Below the pieces are notes generated by a model. That model had not been told where the DNA came from and ran no database searches. It saw only the letters and a program-made list of their open reading frames with translations. Shown here piece after piece: positions 47,941 through 57,057 of a stretch of 64,000 bases of DNA (positions are counted from its first letter, which is position 1; the number at the start of each line of letters is the position of its first letter). This stretch comes from Gluconacetobacter sacchari (GTDB lineage Bacteria > Pseudomonadota > Alphaproteobacteria > Acetobacterales > Acetobacteraceae), in assembly GCF_014174255.1 (NCBI RefSeq), contig NZ_JABEQJ010000001.1, positions 248,001 to 312,000 on the forward strand, given 5' to 3'. A program made the translations under genes and the position numbers.

Positions 47941-48726
47941 TCAGTCCATGGGAAAGGGCGGCTGACCGTTGGAGGCCGTCACGCCGCCATCGACCGGCAT
48001 GATGAGGCCGGTGACGAAGGCGGCGTCCGCACTGGCCAGGAACGTGATCGCCGCCGCCATGTCCTCGGGCTCTCCCAGGCGGCCGAGCGGGATGCGGTCT
48101 TCCACGCTCCTGACGAAAGCCTTGTCCTTTACGGCGTCCTTCGTCATGCCCGTGCGCGTCACGGCCGGGCAGATGGCGTTGACGCGCACGCCCGCGCGCC
48201 CGTGATCCATGGCCATCACGCGGGTCAGGTTGACGACGCCGCCCTTGGCCACGTCGTAATAGGCGGTATTCCAGTCCCCCCTCATGCCGGAGACGGAGGC
48301 GACGTTGACGATGTTGCCGCCTCGGTCGATCAGCATCGGCAGGAAGGTGCGGCTGACGTCGATCGTGCCGTTCAGAATCGTGGCGCAGACCGTGTTCCAG
48401 GCCGCCAGGTCACACTCCAGCACCGTGCCCATCGTGGTGACGCCGGCATTGTTCACCAGGACATCCAGCGCGCCGAACTGGCGGCGGGCCAGCGCCAGCA
48501 GGGACTCGACCTGCGCGGGAATGGAAATATCGGTCAGGGACGGGATGGCCCGCTGCGGGTCCAGGCCGTGCATGACGGCGTGCAGGGCCGCTTCGTCGCG
48601 GTCCACGAGAATGACGCTGGCGCCTTCCTCGAGAAAACGCAGCGCCGTGGCGAGGCCGATCCCCGACGCCGCCCCGGTCACGATTACCGTCCGGTCCTTG
48701 AAGCGCGACAATCCATGCAGGGGCAT
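47941..48726 (-). CDS. Short-chain dehydrogenase/reductase (classical SDR)
   Basis: A 261-residue classical SDR. It has TVIVTGAASGIGLATALRFL at the N-terminus, VLVNNAGVTTMG, NIVNVASVSG with the catalytic Ser, AYYDVAKGGVVNL with the YxxxK pair, and VRVNAICPAVTRTGM. It uses NAD(P)H to reduce or oxidise an alcohol/ketone; relatives include butanediol and 3-oxoacyl reductases. The substrate is not readable. It is divergent from the DoxX gene. ATG 48756 is an alternative start. Confidence 0.9.
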   Translation of the reverse strand: MPLHGLSRFKDRTVIVTGAASGIGLATALRFLEEGASVILVDRDEAALHAVMHGLDPQRAIPSLTDISIPAQVESLLALARRQFGALDVLVNNAGVTTMGTVLECDLAAWNTVCATILNGTIDVSRTFLPMLIDRGGNIVNVASVSGMRGDWNTAYYDVAKGGVVNLTRVMAMDHGRAGVRVNAICPAVTRTGMTKDAVKDKAFVRSVEDRIPLGRLGEPEDMAAAITFLASADAAFVTGLIMPVDGGVTASNGQPPFPMD

Positions 48727-48831
48727 GCGTGTATCCGTCCGTGTCCGTCGATCCAACCCGTTCGCCCGATCGAAACGCGCGCCCTGTCCGTGGGTTCCGT
48801 GCCGGCCGGGGGCGGTGAGGTGAAAGGAAAT

Positions 48832-48855
48832 AAATGGAATTAATGAATTTCCATT
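48832..48855. promoter_or_regulatory. Imperfect palindrome in the SDR/doxX gap
   Basis: AATGGAAT and ATTTCCATT face each other around TAATGA, in an AT-rich part of an otherwise GC-rich 236-base divergent gap. It is placed as an operator would be for one or both genes. No regulator gene lies next to it. Confidence 0.4.
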
Positions 48856-48962
48856 GTTTCTATTTTATTCGAAACGGGCCGGGCATAGCGTGGGGGCATC
48901 GGCGAGAGACCGGCATCACGGATTTCTCCGCCTTGTCCGCAGCTTCGAGAGGATTGTCCGCC

Positions 48963-49373
48963 ATGAACTTGCCCGCCACCCGCGATGCCGCGCTGCTTGC
49001 CGCCCGCATCGCCCTTTCCGGCCTCTTTCTCGTCATGGGGTGGGGCAAGCTGTCGGACCATGCCGGTGCCGTCGCCTATATGACGCAGGCCGGCGCGCCC
49101 CTGCCCGCGCTGTCGGCGCTGGTGGCGACGGGTGTGGAACTCGGCATCGGGGTGGCGCTGGTGCTGGGCGTGTTCGTCGCGCCGCTGGCGCTGCTGCTGG
49201 CCGCCTATACGGTCGCGACCGGCTTGATCGGCCATCATTTCTGGACCATGGACGGCATGCCGCGGTACGACATGATGATTCATTTCTACAAGAATATCGG
49301 CGTCGCCGGCGGGCTGGTCGCGCTCGCGGTCGCCGGGCCGGGGCGGTTCGCGCTGCCGTCGCGGGCCGGCTAG
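48963..49373 (+). CDS. DoxX-family membrane protein
   Basis: A 136-residue protein with four membrane segments. It shows the DoxX pattern: AARIALSGLFLVMGWGKLSD at the start, MTQAGAPLPALSALVATGVE, then LIGHHFWTMDGMPRYDMMIHFYKNIGVAGG. Members are quinone-linked or redox-accessory membrane proteins with poorly defined roles. ATG 48963 has GAGAGG 8 bases before it. Its end overlaps the convergent diguanylate cyclase gene by 4 bases. Confidence 0.9.
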   Translation: MNLPATRDAALLAARIALSGLFLVMGWGKLSDHAGAVAYMTQAGAPLPALSALVATGVELGIGVALVLGVFVAPLALLLAAYTVATGLIGHHFWTMDGMPRYDMMIHFYKNIGVAGGLVALAVAGPGRFALPSRAG

Positions 49374-51130
49374 GCGGGCAGAGGGCCGGAGCGCGGCGGG
49401 CTAGGCCAGGCGAAGACATCCTGCTCGGCCAGGTGGACGCGATTGCGCCCCGCCCGCTTGGCGGCATAGAGCGCGACATCCGCCTTGGCGACGCATTGGC
49501 GCCATATGAGACCGTCGCCCGCGGCGACCCCGAAGCTGGCGGTGACGGAGACGCGTGCGCCGTCGGTGGACAGAATGGCGAGACCCGCCACGCTCTGCCG
49601 CAGGCGATGCGCCAGGGACAGCGCGATTCCCTGGCTGGGCGCCTGGATCAGGATGGCGAATTCCTCGCCGCCGATACGCGCGACCAGGTCGCAGGGCCGC
49701 ACATGCGCGCGCAGGGCGTTGGCCACGGCGACCAGGACCCGGTCGCCGCTGGTATGGCCGTGCCGGTCGTTGATGGCCTTGAAATGGTCGATATCCAGCA
49801 GGATGAAAAAGACGCGTTCGCCCGGTCCCGCGCCGGCCAGCCGCGGCTCGCCCAGCATCAGGAACGCCCGCCGGTTGAGCAGGCCGGTCAGTTCGTCGGT
49901 CTCGGCCTGGTATTTCAACTGGCGGGCCTGGGCGGCGCGTTCCCGGAGCTTGATGTCCAGCAGGGCCACCGCGTCGATCAGCGGCCGGAGTTCGGGGCCG
50001 CCGGGATGAGACAGCGGCAGGCGGACGGGCTGGTCATGGACCAGGGCGACGACGGCCTCGCTGGCTTCCAGCAGCGGGCGCAGCACGCGCAGATGCACCA
50101 GCAGCACCCCGCCGGCGATCAGCCAGACCACGACCAGCATCATGCCGCCCACGATCCACGCCACGTCCAGCGCCTGATGCTCCTTCTGCCGGTATCGGGC
50201 CAGCAATGCGTCCAGGCAGGCGGTGCGCCAGATTTCCAGCGGCGTCAGCGTTTCGACATAGTGACCGGAAAACGCGGCGGCGTCGCTGGTGTAGGCGCCC
50301 CCGTGCCGCCCCTCGGCGATCAGGCCGGCCACCAGAGGCTGCCCGTCGCCGAAATACGCCGTCTCGGCTTCGGCCCTGAGCGCGGCCAGACGGGAGCCGC
50401 CGTCCGTCAGGTCGGGATCGAGTGCCAGGAGCTGCCATTGCATGGCGATGCGCCCGGAGAGGCGGTCGCCGGCGGCGATGTTGGACGACGAGATCGGCGC
50501 ATGGGCGACCAGGGGCGCGATGATGGTCGAGCCCAGGCGCCCGGCATCGTCGCGCAGAAAGCAGAGGATCAGCGCATGCTGGACCGGGCCGGCCAGTTCC
50601 GGATCGAAGCGGATGAGGGGCGCCGCCCGCCACAGGACCACCGCCCGGTAGGCGTCATAGGCCGCGAAAAGCGCATCGACCGCATTCTGGACCGCGCCAT
50701 ACCCGGCCGGGGGCTGGCTGGCGGCCTGGTCGACCAGCGCGCGGGCCCGCGCCAGGTGGCGCACGGCATCCTGAAGCAGCGCCGCCGGCACGATGGCGGC
50801 GCCGCGCGCCAGGGCCTGATCGGTCTGCGCCCTTGCCGCGCGCAGCCTGTCGCGGGCGGACGGCAGGCCGGGGCCGCCGGACATCAGCACATTGGACGGC
50901 GCGCGCTCGGCACTGATGCGGTTGGCCGTGTCCAGCACCAGGCGAAGCTGTTCCAGGGTGGCCACGTCGTGCCGGGCGTGCAGGAAAAGCCGGCTGACAT
51001 GGGCCAGAATGATGCCGGCCATCGTCGCGGACAGCAGGACGGCGACCACGGCGCCAATCCACAACCGCCCGCCGATCCACAGGCTGCGCAGCGCCTGGCG
51101 TTTTCCCGTTTGAACCGACGTCGCCAACAT
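49370..51130 (-). CDS. Membrane-bound diguanylate cyclase (GGDEF)
   Basis: A 586-residue inner-membrane sensor enzyme. It has an N-terminal helix (LWIGAVVAVLLSATMAGIIL), a periplasmic domain of about 280 residues rich in helices, a second helix (WIVGGMMLVVVWLIAGGVLL), then a HAMP-like linker and a GGDEF domain. The active site is GGEEF at 487-491. An RxxD product-inhibition site (RPCD, 478-481) lies five residues before it. It makes c-di-GMP from GTP. No EAL domain. AAGG precedes ATG 51130. Confidence 0.93.
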   Translation of the reverse strand: MLATSVQTGKRQALRSLWIGGRLWIGAVVAVLLSATMAGIILAHVSRLFLHARHDVATLEQLRLVLDTANRISAERAPSNVLMSGGPGLPSARDRLRAARAQTDQALARGAAIVPAALLQDAVRHLARARALVDQAASQPPAGYGAVQNAVDALFAAYDAYRAVVLWRAAPLIRFDPELAGPVQHALILCFLRDDAGRLGSTIIAPLVAHAPISSSNIAAGDRLSGRIAMQWQLLALDPDLTDGGSRLAALRAEAETAYFGDGQPLVAGLIAEGRHGGAYTSDAAAFSGHYVETLTPLEIWRTACLDALLARYRQKEHQALDVAWIVGGMMLVVVWLIAGGVLLVHLRVLRPLLEASEAVVALVHDQPVRLPLSHPGGPELRPLIDAVALLDIKLRERAAQARQLKYQAETDELTGLLNRRAFLMLGEPRLAGAGPGERVFFILLDIDHFKAINDRHGHTSGDRVLVAVANALRAHVRPCDLVARIGGEEFAILIQAPSQGIALSLAHRLRQSVAGLAILSTDGARVSVTASFGVAAGDGLIWRQCVAKADVALYAAKRAGRNRVHLAEQDVFAWPSPPRSGPLPA

Positions 51131-51251
51131 TCTGCCTTCAGTTGCAGCATCATGAGAATTTTTATGGATGTTATTAAACTGATGGAATTCAAAAATGAAT
51201 ACCGGCGATTTCGCGGCGATGACAGGCGGGGCGGCCAAGATATGGCCGGCA

Positions 51252-51398
51252 TTATCCGGCAGGGTCGGCGCGGTCCTCGTCGTCTTTTTCCAGCCCATCG
51301 AGAAGACCGAGGAGTTTCTCGGGAACGGGTTCCTCGACCACGCGATCGAACTGGTCGTGAAGGCTTTGTCCGATCCATGTCTCTACTATCGAGTTCAT
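51252..51398 (-). CDS. nepR: NepR-like anti-sigma factor (general stress response)
   Basis: A 48-residue protein whose core IGQSLHDQFDRVVEEPVPEK and LLGLLDGLE matches the NepR consensus (I-G-x-x-L-x-x-x-Y/F-D-x-V-V-x-E-P-V-P-x-x-x-x-x-L-L). NepR holds the EcfG sigma factor inactive until PhyR is phosphorylated; it is limited to Alphaproteobacteria. GAGG lies 5 bases before the ATG. It is short and easily missed. Neither ecfG nor phyR is beside it, so it may be a secondary copy. It is 29 bases downstream of another small same-strand gene. Confidence 0.7.
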   Translation of the reverse strand: MNSIVETWIGQSLHDQFDRVVEEPVPEKLLGLLDGLEKDDEDRADPAG

Positions 51399-51427
51399 GC
51401 GAACCTCACGCGTCTTCAAAATTCTCT

Positions 51428-51652
51428 TCAGTGAAACCGATCGGTCTCTTCCGGATCGATTTCCATCCGGCGATCTAGGAGAGCGCGGACGGCCAGCCAG
51501 AATGCCGCCTCGTCCGTCCGCCGCGCCTCGACGCAGCGGAGGACGTGCAGATGCGCCTTTTGTCGCGCAAGCCTCCTTCCGCAGGTGCGCACCAGGGCAT
51601 CCACCATCTCGGACGCGGAGATTTCGTGGGATATGTCGTCATCGTCCCGCAT
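51428..51652 (-). CDS. Small hypothetical protein upstream of nepR
   Basis: A 74-residue charged protein, starting MRDDDDISHEISASEMVDAL and rich in Arg and Ala helices (RLARQKAHLHVLRCVEAR, AFWLAVRALLDRRMEID). I recognise no family. It has a soluble helical look. Support for coding: same strand and 29-base spacing to nepR, and helix-like periodicity. An in-frame ATG at 51712 would extend it by 20 residues. Confidence 0.45.
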   Translation of the reverse strand: MRDDDDISHEISASEMVDALVRTCGRRLARQKAHLHVLRCVEARRTDEAAFWLAVRALLDRRMEIDPEETDRFH

Positions 51653-51972
51653 CGCCAACCCGCCTTCCCATCCGCGCACGATATAACGGCGCTGGAAGGA
51701 CGAGGGACACAAGTTTCCCGCGACCCGCCTGGCGTCGGGCGGGTCGAAAGGTGTTTTGCACTGGGCGTACGCACCTCCTGCCTATTCCCCGTGGCGAACG
51801 GCCGAGGCCGTTCACCTCAGGACCATAGGTCCGGGTGTTCTATTTGGCAGGCCACCCGACAGAGGAGGCCGCCCAGTTGCAAAAGCGCTTCGACACGCCG
51901 ATGTGAACGATAGCATATGAGCCGGCCCCATGCCAGCGCCGGGACGGAGGCGGGCATGGGCGGGGCCGGTCG
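51653..51972. other. Intergenic region with two hairpins
   Basis: No gene is seen in these 320 bases. Two clean inverted repeats lie here: CGACCCGCC/GGCGGGTCG at 51721-51746 and GAACGGCC/GGCCGTTC at 51796-51813. One may end the MocR-like transcript coming from the right, and the other may form part of the promoter region of the small gene/nepR pair. I looked for an EcfG-type promoter (GGAAC-N16/17-CGTT) toward nepR and found no good match. Confidence 0.4.
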
Positions 51973-53439
51973 TCACAGACCGGCCAGCAGGGCGAAGACC
52001 CTGTCGATTTCCCCGTCATCGACCTCGCCATAGCCGTGCGAGATGATGCGCCCGCTTATCAGCGACTTTCTTCCCGACTCCGGAACGAGGGGGTAGCGTC
52101 CCGGAACGTAGATGCCGGCCTGGGCGCCGCGCGCGACGAAGGTGGCGGTATCGGGCCAGCGGGACGGGAGGAGCCAGCTCATTCTCGGCGCCTTACCGAT
52201 ACCGACATGCGTCACCTCCCCCAGGTGACGGCGCTGCGCGTCGAGCACCGCCTGCCGGCGGCGCATCATCACCGTGCGCGTGCGGCGCAGGATCTGATCC
52301 AGTTCGCCCGTGTCGATGAGGCGGGCGAGGGCTTCCTGCTCCAGCCATGGGAGGCCGTTATCCATGAGGAGCTTCGTTTCGAGCACCGCCTGCAATTCCG
52401 CCCACGGCACGACGAGATAGCCGAGCATGACGCCGCCGCCGAGCGTCGGCGCGAAGAGTCCGGCATGGATGACGCCCTGGCCGCCGGCGAGCGCGAGCAG
52501 GGACGGCAAATCGTCATCGAGACTGAGCAGGTCGTACATCGATTCCTCGACCAGGAGCGCCCCCGCCGCCCGCGCGGCCGCCAGAAGCTGGCGCCTGCGC
52601 GCCAGAGGCAGCGTCACGCCCAGCGGGACGTGACAGCCCGGATTGACCACCGCGAGCCCCACGCCCTCGAACGCCGCGTCGTGCAGGCTGATCCCGTGCT
52701 CGTCGACGGGTACCGGGCGGATGCCCGCGCCGCATGCCTCGTACAGCCGGCGCTTGCCGACATAGCACGGATCTTCCAGCATGACGGCCCGGTCGTGCCG
52801 CGACAGGGCGCGCGCAATGATCGAATGCGCCTGCTGGAGGCCGGCGACGACGATCACCTGCCGGGCATCGACCGGCAGGCCATGCCGGGCGGTCAGCCAG
52901 CGGGCCAGCATGTCCCGCAGGAAGGGAAGGCCGGCATTGGGCTGGAACTGCCCACCCCCCTTCCAGCCGTCATGGACCAGAAGGCGCTGGACGACCCGGC
53001 GCCATTCGCGCGCGCGATAGAGCGGCACGTTGGACCCGAAGCCGAGGCTGAGCGCCACCGACTGCGACGAGCCGTGCCGCCTGTCATCGACGAAGGCCTG
53101 GTCGAACAATGAATCGGCCGGGCGCGGGCGCAGGCTTTCCCCGGCTTCGAGCCCCGCGGAGGGGGTCGCGATCGCCCGCCGGGCGCCGGGCGGCATGCGA
53201 TGGACGAACGTGCCGCTGGAAGACCGGGGCTCGATATAGCCTTCCGCCCCCAGGCGCTCGTAGGCCAGCACCACGGTGTTGCGCGACACGCGCCAGCGAG
53301 CGGCGCTTTCCCGCACGCTGAGGAGCCTCTGCCCCGGACGCAGGGCGCCCGCCACGATGGCCGCGATGAACTGGCGGACGATCTGTTCCTGCAAATTGTC
53401 GTCCGCCCCCCGGTCCAGGGACGGAAGGAAGGGTGTCAT
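51973..53439 (-). CDS. MocR-like (GntR-HTH/aminotransferase) regulator lacking the PLP lysine
   Basis: A 488-residue protein. The GntR HTH lies at about 10-80 (LRPGQRLLSVRESAARWRVS, NTVVLAYERLGAEGYIEPRS) and a class I aminotransferase fold spans 130-488. The family has SFSKTL at the PLP lysine; here residues 327-343 read GLFAPTLGGGVMLGYLV, with Pro331 in place of Lys. The usual DDYDSE loop is also altered (LVEESMYDLLS, 296-306). It is probably an effector-binding regulator without covalent PLP. It is divergent from the TonB operon across a 138-base AT-rich gap and is the likely regulator of it. Confidence 0.85.
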   Translation of the reverse strand: MTPFLPSLDRGADDNLQEQIVRQFIAAIVAGALRPGQRLLSVRESAARWRVSRNTVVLAYERLGAEGYIEPRSSSGTFVHRMPPGARRAIATPSAGLEAGESLRPRPADSLFDQAFVDDRRHGSSQSVALSLGFGSNVPLYRAREWRRVVQRLLVHDGWKGGGQFQPNAGLPFLRDMLARWLTARHGLPVDARQVIVVAGLQQAHSIIARALSRHDRAVMLEDPCYVGKRRLYEACGAGIRPVPVDEHGISLHDAAFEGVGLAVVNPGCHVPLGVTLPLARRRQLLAAARAAGALLVEESMYDLLSLDDDLPSLLALAGGQGVIHAGLFAPTLGGGVMLGYLVVPWAELQAVLETKLLMDNGLPWLEQEALARLIDTGELDQILRRTRTVMMRRRQAVLDAQRRHLGEVTHVGIGKAPRMSWLLPSRWPDTATFVARGAQAGIYVPGRYPLVPESGRKSLISGRIISHGYGEVDDGEIDRVFALLAGL

Positions 53440-53577
53440 GGCGCCGCCTCGTGCTTATTCACTATTTTATTAAGTTATATCTGTACCCATGTCAAATTTA
53501 ATCACCGTCACTATGATGTCTTTGGGGCACCGACTACACTTAGTTTTGTTGTGGTTTATGTTAAAAGGCATATACAG

Positions 53578-55971
53578 GTGTCCAATACCGTACGGCACAT
53601 CGATCCCGCGTTGCAGAACCGGACGCGCCGCCTTGTTTCCGCCGGCCGTTCCGGCCTGGGTCGGCATGGCGTGATGATGCCCTGCGCGCGTGTGCTGGCA
53701 TGTGGTACGGTGCTGGTCGGCCTGTCCCGCCCTGTTGCCCAGGCGGAGACGCCCGCCCGGAAGGCCGCGCCGGCGGGGCAGGATTCACACCCAGGCGGTG
53801 TGGAAACCGTCATGGTGACGGCGAACCGGCGGTCGCAGGATATCCAGAAGGTCGCGGGCACCGTCACCGCCGTCAGCGCACGGACCATCGCTCGCCTGCA
53901 CCTGGACAGCGCCGCCGATGTCGCCGCGCTGGCGCCCAACGCGCTGGGCTATAATTTCGACGGGCGGTTGCGCCCGCGCTATTATATTCGCGGGGTCGGC
54001 AATGGAAATCAGGCGAACAACGCGGTGGGCGCGGTCGCGGTCTATGCGGACGACGTCTATCTGAACAGCCTCGCCTTCCAGGGTTTTCCGCTTTTCGACC
54101 AGGCGCAGGTGGCGGTGCTGAACGGCCCGCAGGGGACGCTGTGGGGCAAGAACGCGACGGCCGGGGCGATCCAGTTCACGTCGCGACGCCCGGACTTCGC
54201 CCGGAGCGGGTATGCCCAGGTCGATTTCGGCAATTACGGGCAGAAGCGCGGCGAACTGGTCTTCAACACGCCCGTGGTGAAGGACAGGCTGGCCGTTCGT
54301 CTTTCGGTCCGCGACGAGAACCAGGATGGCTGGGCGCATAATCTGTACAGCGGCAAGCGCGTGGGGACGTTCGGCGATTTCGCCACCCGCTTCCAGGCGC
54401 TGTGGAAACCCACCGACGCGCTGGAATTTCTGCTGAACCTGCATGTGCGCGACATGCAGGGCACGAACGTGCCCTATTACAGCGCCGGCGGCACGTCGGT
54501 CTATTCACCGCTGGCCATCGGCAGCCGGGACCATACGAACACCAACGTCAACGGGCGGCAGGCGTTGGTATCCGAGGGGGTGTCGCTTCATACCGTCTGG
54601 CATCCGGGCCATGGGCTGACCTTCACTGCGATCACGTCGTTCGACACTGCCCAGCGGCGGGTTTCGGGCGACGGGGACTATACGCCGGCCGAATACAGCC
54701 GGTCGTACGACAAGTTGCACCCGACTCAGGTGAGCCAGGAGTTCCGCCTGGCGTCCGACGCGCGGCGGCGCGTTTCCTGGATCGCGGGGGCCTATTATTT
54801 CCATGAAAACCTGAACGACCGCTACGCCACGGCGACATTGCCGCCCGGTGCCGCCACCACGCCCGCGATCATCGGCCAGCCGGCATGGGCGGGCACGCAT
54901 TATACCCAGACGACCGACAGTTTCGCGCTGTTCGGCAATACCACCATCCATGTGGTGAAGTGGTTCCAGATCGCGGGCGGGGTGCGGTGGACGCATGACC
55001 ACCTGCATCTGGACCTCGACAGCCGGCAGGCGCTGTATCCGGTCTCGTTCGCCGCCAATCCGGCGGACTGGTGGAATGCCGCCCGCGTCGGCAGCGGGAT
55101 TGCGACGATCGACGCCTATCATGGGGGGCGGAACTGGTCGAATGTCAGTTTCGACGTCGAGCCGCAATTCCTGATCGGCGACCACCAGATGCTCTATGCG
55201 CGGATCGCGGACGGGTATCGGTCGGGCATCTTCAATACCCAGGTCACGCCCAATCCGGTCAAGCGCGGCGGGGCGCCGTTACAGAAGGCCGCGCCAGTCA
55301 GTCCGGAAACCCTTATTTCCTACGAGGGTGGATACAAAGGGAGCTGGTTCGGCCGTCGCCTGACGCTGAGTGCCGACGGATTCTATTCGCAATACGACAA
55401 TATCCAGACCTCGTGGACCGCGACCGACGCGGCGACGAAGGCGACCGTGCTGGCGCTGACGAACGCGGCGTCCGGCAGGTCCTATGGCGGGGAGTTCTCG
55501 TTCCAGGCGCGGCCGGTCGCGGATCTGACCCTGTCAGGCAATGTCGGCGTGCTGCGAACGGCATTCACGCGCTTTGCGGCGCCCGCCGGCACCACGGGGG
55601 CGGCCAACCTGACGGGGAACGCGTTTGCCCGGGCGCCGCGCCAGACAGCCAATATCGCGGCGGACTGGGATTTCCGCACCCCCATCGGCACTGGCTCGGT
55701 CGGCACGCGGTGGAACTATACCGGCCATTATTACTACCTGGTGTCCAACGAAACGGCCTCGGCGCTCCAGCAGCGGGCGGTGTGGCTGGGGGATGTCCAT
55801 GCCTCGTTCCGTCCCGGCAACAGCCGGTGGGAAATCAGCGGCATCATCAACAACGTCGCAGGCGCGCGCTACCTGGTGCAGGTGCTGCCGTACTCGGCCA
55901 CGTCGCAGACCTTCACCTACCAGTACGGCGCGGCGCGGATGTTCCTGCTCTCCGCCCGTGCCGATTTCTGA
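53578..55971 (+). CDS. TonB-dependent outer-membrane receptor
   Basis: A 797-residue receptor. It has an N-terminal signal (ARVLACGTVLVGLSRPVAQA), then a TonB-box/plug domain (VETVMVTANRRSQDIQKVAG, YYIRGVGNGNQANNAVGAVA, LNGPQGTLWGKNATAGAIQF). A 22-strand-type barrel ends YGAARMFLLSARADF. The type is the iron-complex-like OM receptor group that in many bacteria imports aromatic or plant compounds. GTG 53578 has AAAAGG 9 bases upstream; ATG 53674 or 53677 would shorten the signal. It is first of a five-gene plus-strand run. Confidence 0.9.
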   Translation: MSNTVRHIDPALQNRTRRLVSAGRSGLGRHGVMMPCARVLACGTVLVGLSRPVAQAETPARKAAPAGQDSHPGGVETVMVTANRRSQDIQKVAGTVTAVSARTIARLHLDSAADVAALAPNALGYNFDGRLRPRYYIRGVGNGNQANNAVGAVAVYADDVYLNSLAFQGFPLFDQAQVAVLNGPQGTLWGKNATAGAIQFTSRRPDFARSGYAQVDFGNYGQKRGELVFNTPVVKDRLAVRLSVRDENQDGWAHNLYSGKRVGTFGDFATRFQALWKPTDALEFLLNLHVRDMQGTNVPYYSAGGTSVYSPLAIGSRDHTNTNVNGRQALVSEGVSLHTVWHPGHGLTFTAITSFDTAQRRVSGDGDYTPAEYSRSYDKLHPTQVSQEFRLASDARRRVSWIAGAYYFHENLNDRYATATLPPGAATTPAIIGQPAWAGTHYTQTTDSFALFGNTTIHVVKWFQIAGGVRWTHDHLHLDLDSRQALYPVSFAANPADWWNAARVGSGIATIDAYHGGRNWSNVSFDVEPQFLIGDHQMLYARIADGYRSGIFNTQVTPNPVKRGGAPLQKAAPVSPETLISYEGGYKGSWFGRRLTLSADGFYSQYDNIQTSWTATDAATKATVLALTNAASGRSYGGEFSFQARPVADLTLSGNVGVLRTAFTRFAAPAGTTGAANLTGNAFARAPRQTANIAADWDFRTPIGTGSVGTRWNYTGHYYYLVSNETASALQQRAVWLGDVHASFRPGNSRWEISGIINNVAGARYLVQVLPYSATSQTFTYQYGAARMFLLSARADF

Positions 55972-55980
55972 GAGGTTTCC

Positions 55981-57057
55981 ATGAGCAGCACACACCCTGT
56001 CATCGACCTGCATGCCCACTGGTTTCCGCCCTCGACCCTGGAAATCCTGGGCCGACGGACCGAGGCGCCACGCATCGGCGCGCGGGACGGCGGGCTGGCC
56101 ATCTGGCGCGCCGGGGCCGGGGCGGGGACCGGCGGGGCCTTTCCACTGGGGCCGCAATGGCATGATATCGACCGGCGCCTGGCGCATCTGGACCAGGCCG
56201 GGATCGTGCATCAGCTCCTGTCCTGGCCGACGACGCTGGGGGTGGATGCCGCCCTGCCCGCCGACGCCACGCGCGACCTGTGGTCGGCATGGAACGACGA
56301 TACGGCGGCGCTGATCCGGCGCCACCCGGACCGTTTCAGCGCGGTGGCGGCCCTGAGCACCAGCGATATCGGCTGGTCGGTGCGCGAACTGGAGCGCGCG
56401 CATGGCACGCTGGGGCTGATCGGCGGGGTGCTGCCGGTCAACGGCTTCTTTTCCCGTGCCTCGGCCGAACAGTTCCGCCCGCTGCTGGAAGCGGCGCAGG
56501 CGCATCGCAGCCATCTTTATCTGCACACGGGTTTTGCCAACCCGGCTATTACCGGGCAGCCGCCCGATATCCTCCATGGCGACAATGACGGCATCCGCTG
56601 GGTGATCGATAACGGGTTTCATTTCGCCTCGGCGGTGGCAACCCTGGCCTTTACCGATTTTCTCGATCCCTTCCCCGATGTCGCGATCCAGATCGCGATG
56701 CTGGGCGGATCGGCGCTGGGGGCGCTGGCGGCCGAGCAGGCGGAGGTGTCGCCGCGCATCGCGATCGGCCCGCTGCGCCGGCATTTCCGACAGATCTGGC
56801 TGGATACCGGGGCGGCGGGAAGCGGCACCGCCGCCGTGGCCGCCGCGATCCGCGTGCTGGGCGCGGAGCGGATCGTCTTCGGCTCGGACTATGCGCCGCT
56901 GGCCGATGCCGTGCCGACGCTGGAGCGGGTGTGCGCGGCCACCGCGACCGACCCGGACAGCCAGGACGCCGTGCTGTTCGGCAATGCCCGCGCGCTGCTG
57001 GCGCGACATGGGCACCTGCCCGCATCCCTTTCCTGGCTCAAGGAGCACATATCATGA
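55981..57057 (+). CDS. Amidohydrolase-2 (ACMSD-like) family hydrolase/decarboxylase
   Basis: A 358-residue TIM-barrel protein. It has the metal-binding HxH in VIDLHAHWFPP at the start, a His in SHLYLHTGFANP and the C-terminal FGSDYAPL with the catalytic Asp. ACMSD-like enzymes decarboxylate or hydrate aromatic-pathway acids; LigJ and resorcylate decarboxylase are examples. It begins 9 bases after the TonB receptor gene and overlaps the next start by 4 bases (ATGA). Exact reaction unknown. Confidence 0.88.
   Translation: MSSTHPVIDLHAHWFPPSTLEILGRRTEAPRIGARDGGLAIWRAGAGAGTGGAFPLGPQWHDIDRRLAHLDQAGIVHQLLSWPTTLGVDAALPADATRDLWSAWNDDTAALIRRHPDRFSAVAALSTSDIGWSVRELERAHGTLGLIGGVLPVNGFFSRASAEQFRPLLEAAQAHRSHLYLHTGFANPAITGQPPDILHGDNDGIRWVIDNGFHFASAVATLAFTDFLDPFPDVAIQIAMLGGSALGALAAEQAEVSPRIAIGPLRRHFRQIWLDTGAAGSGTAAVAAAIRVLGAERIVFGSDYAPLADAVPTLERVCAATATDPDSQDAVLFGNARALLARHGHLPASLSWLKEHIS

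Noticed and set aside
48854-51478. An 874-codon plus-strand frame across doxX and the diguanylate cyclase
   Set aside because: DoxX and GGDEF motifs are unambiguous in other frames; this is a composition artefact.
51653-51850. EcfG-type promoter ahead of the small gene/nepR pair
   Set aside because: A GGAAAC occurs, but the nearest CGTT is 24 bases away instead of 16-17.
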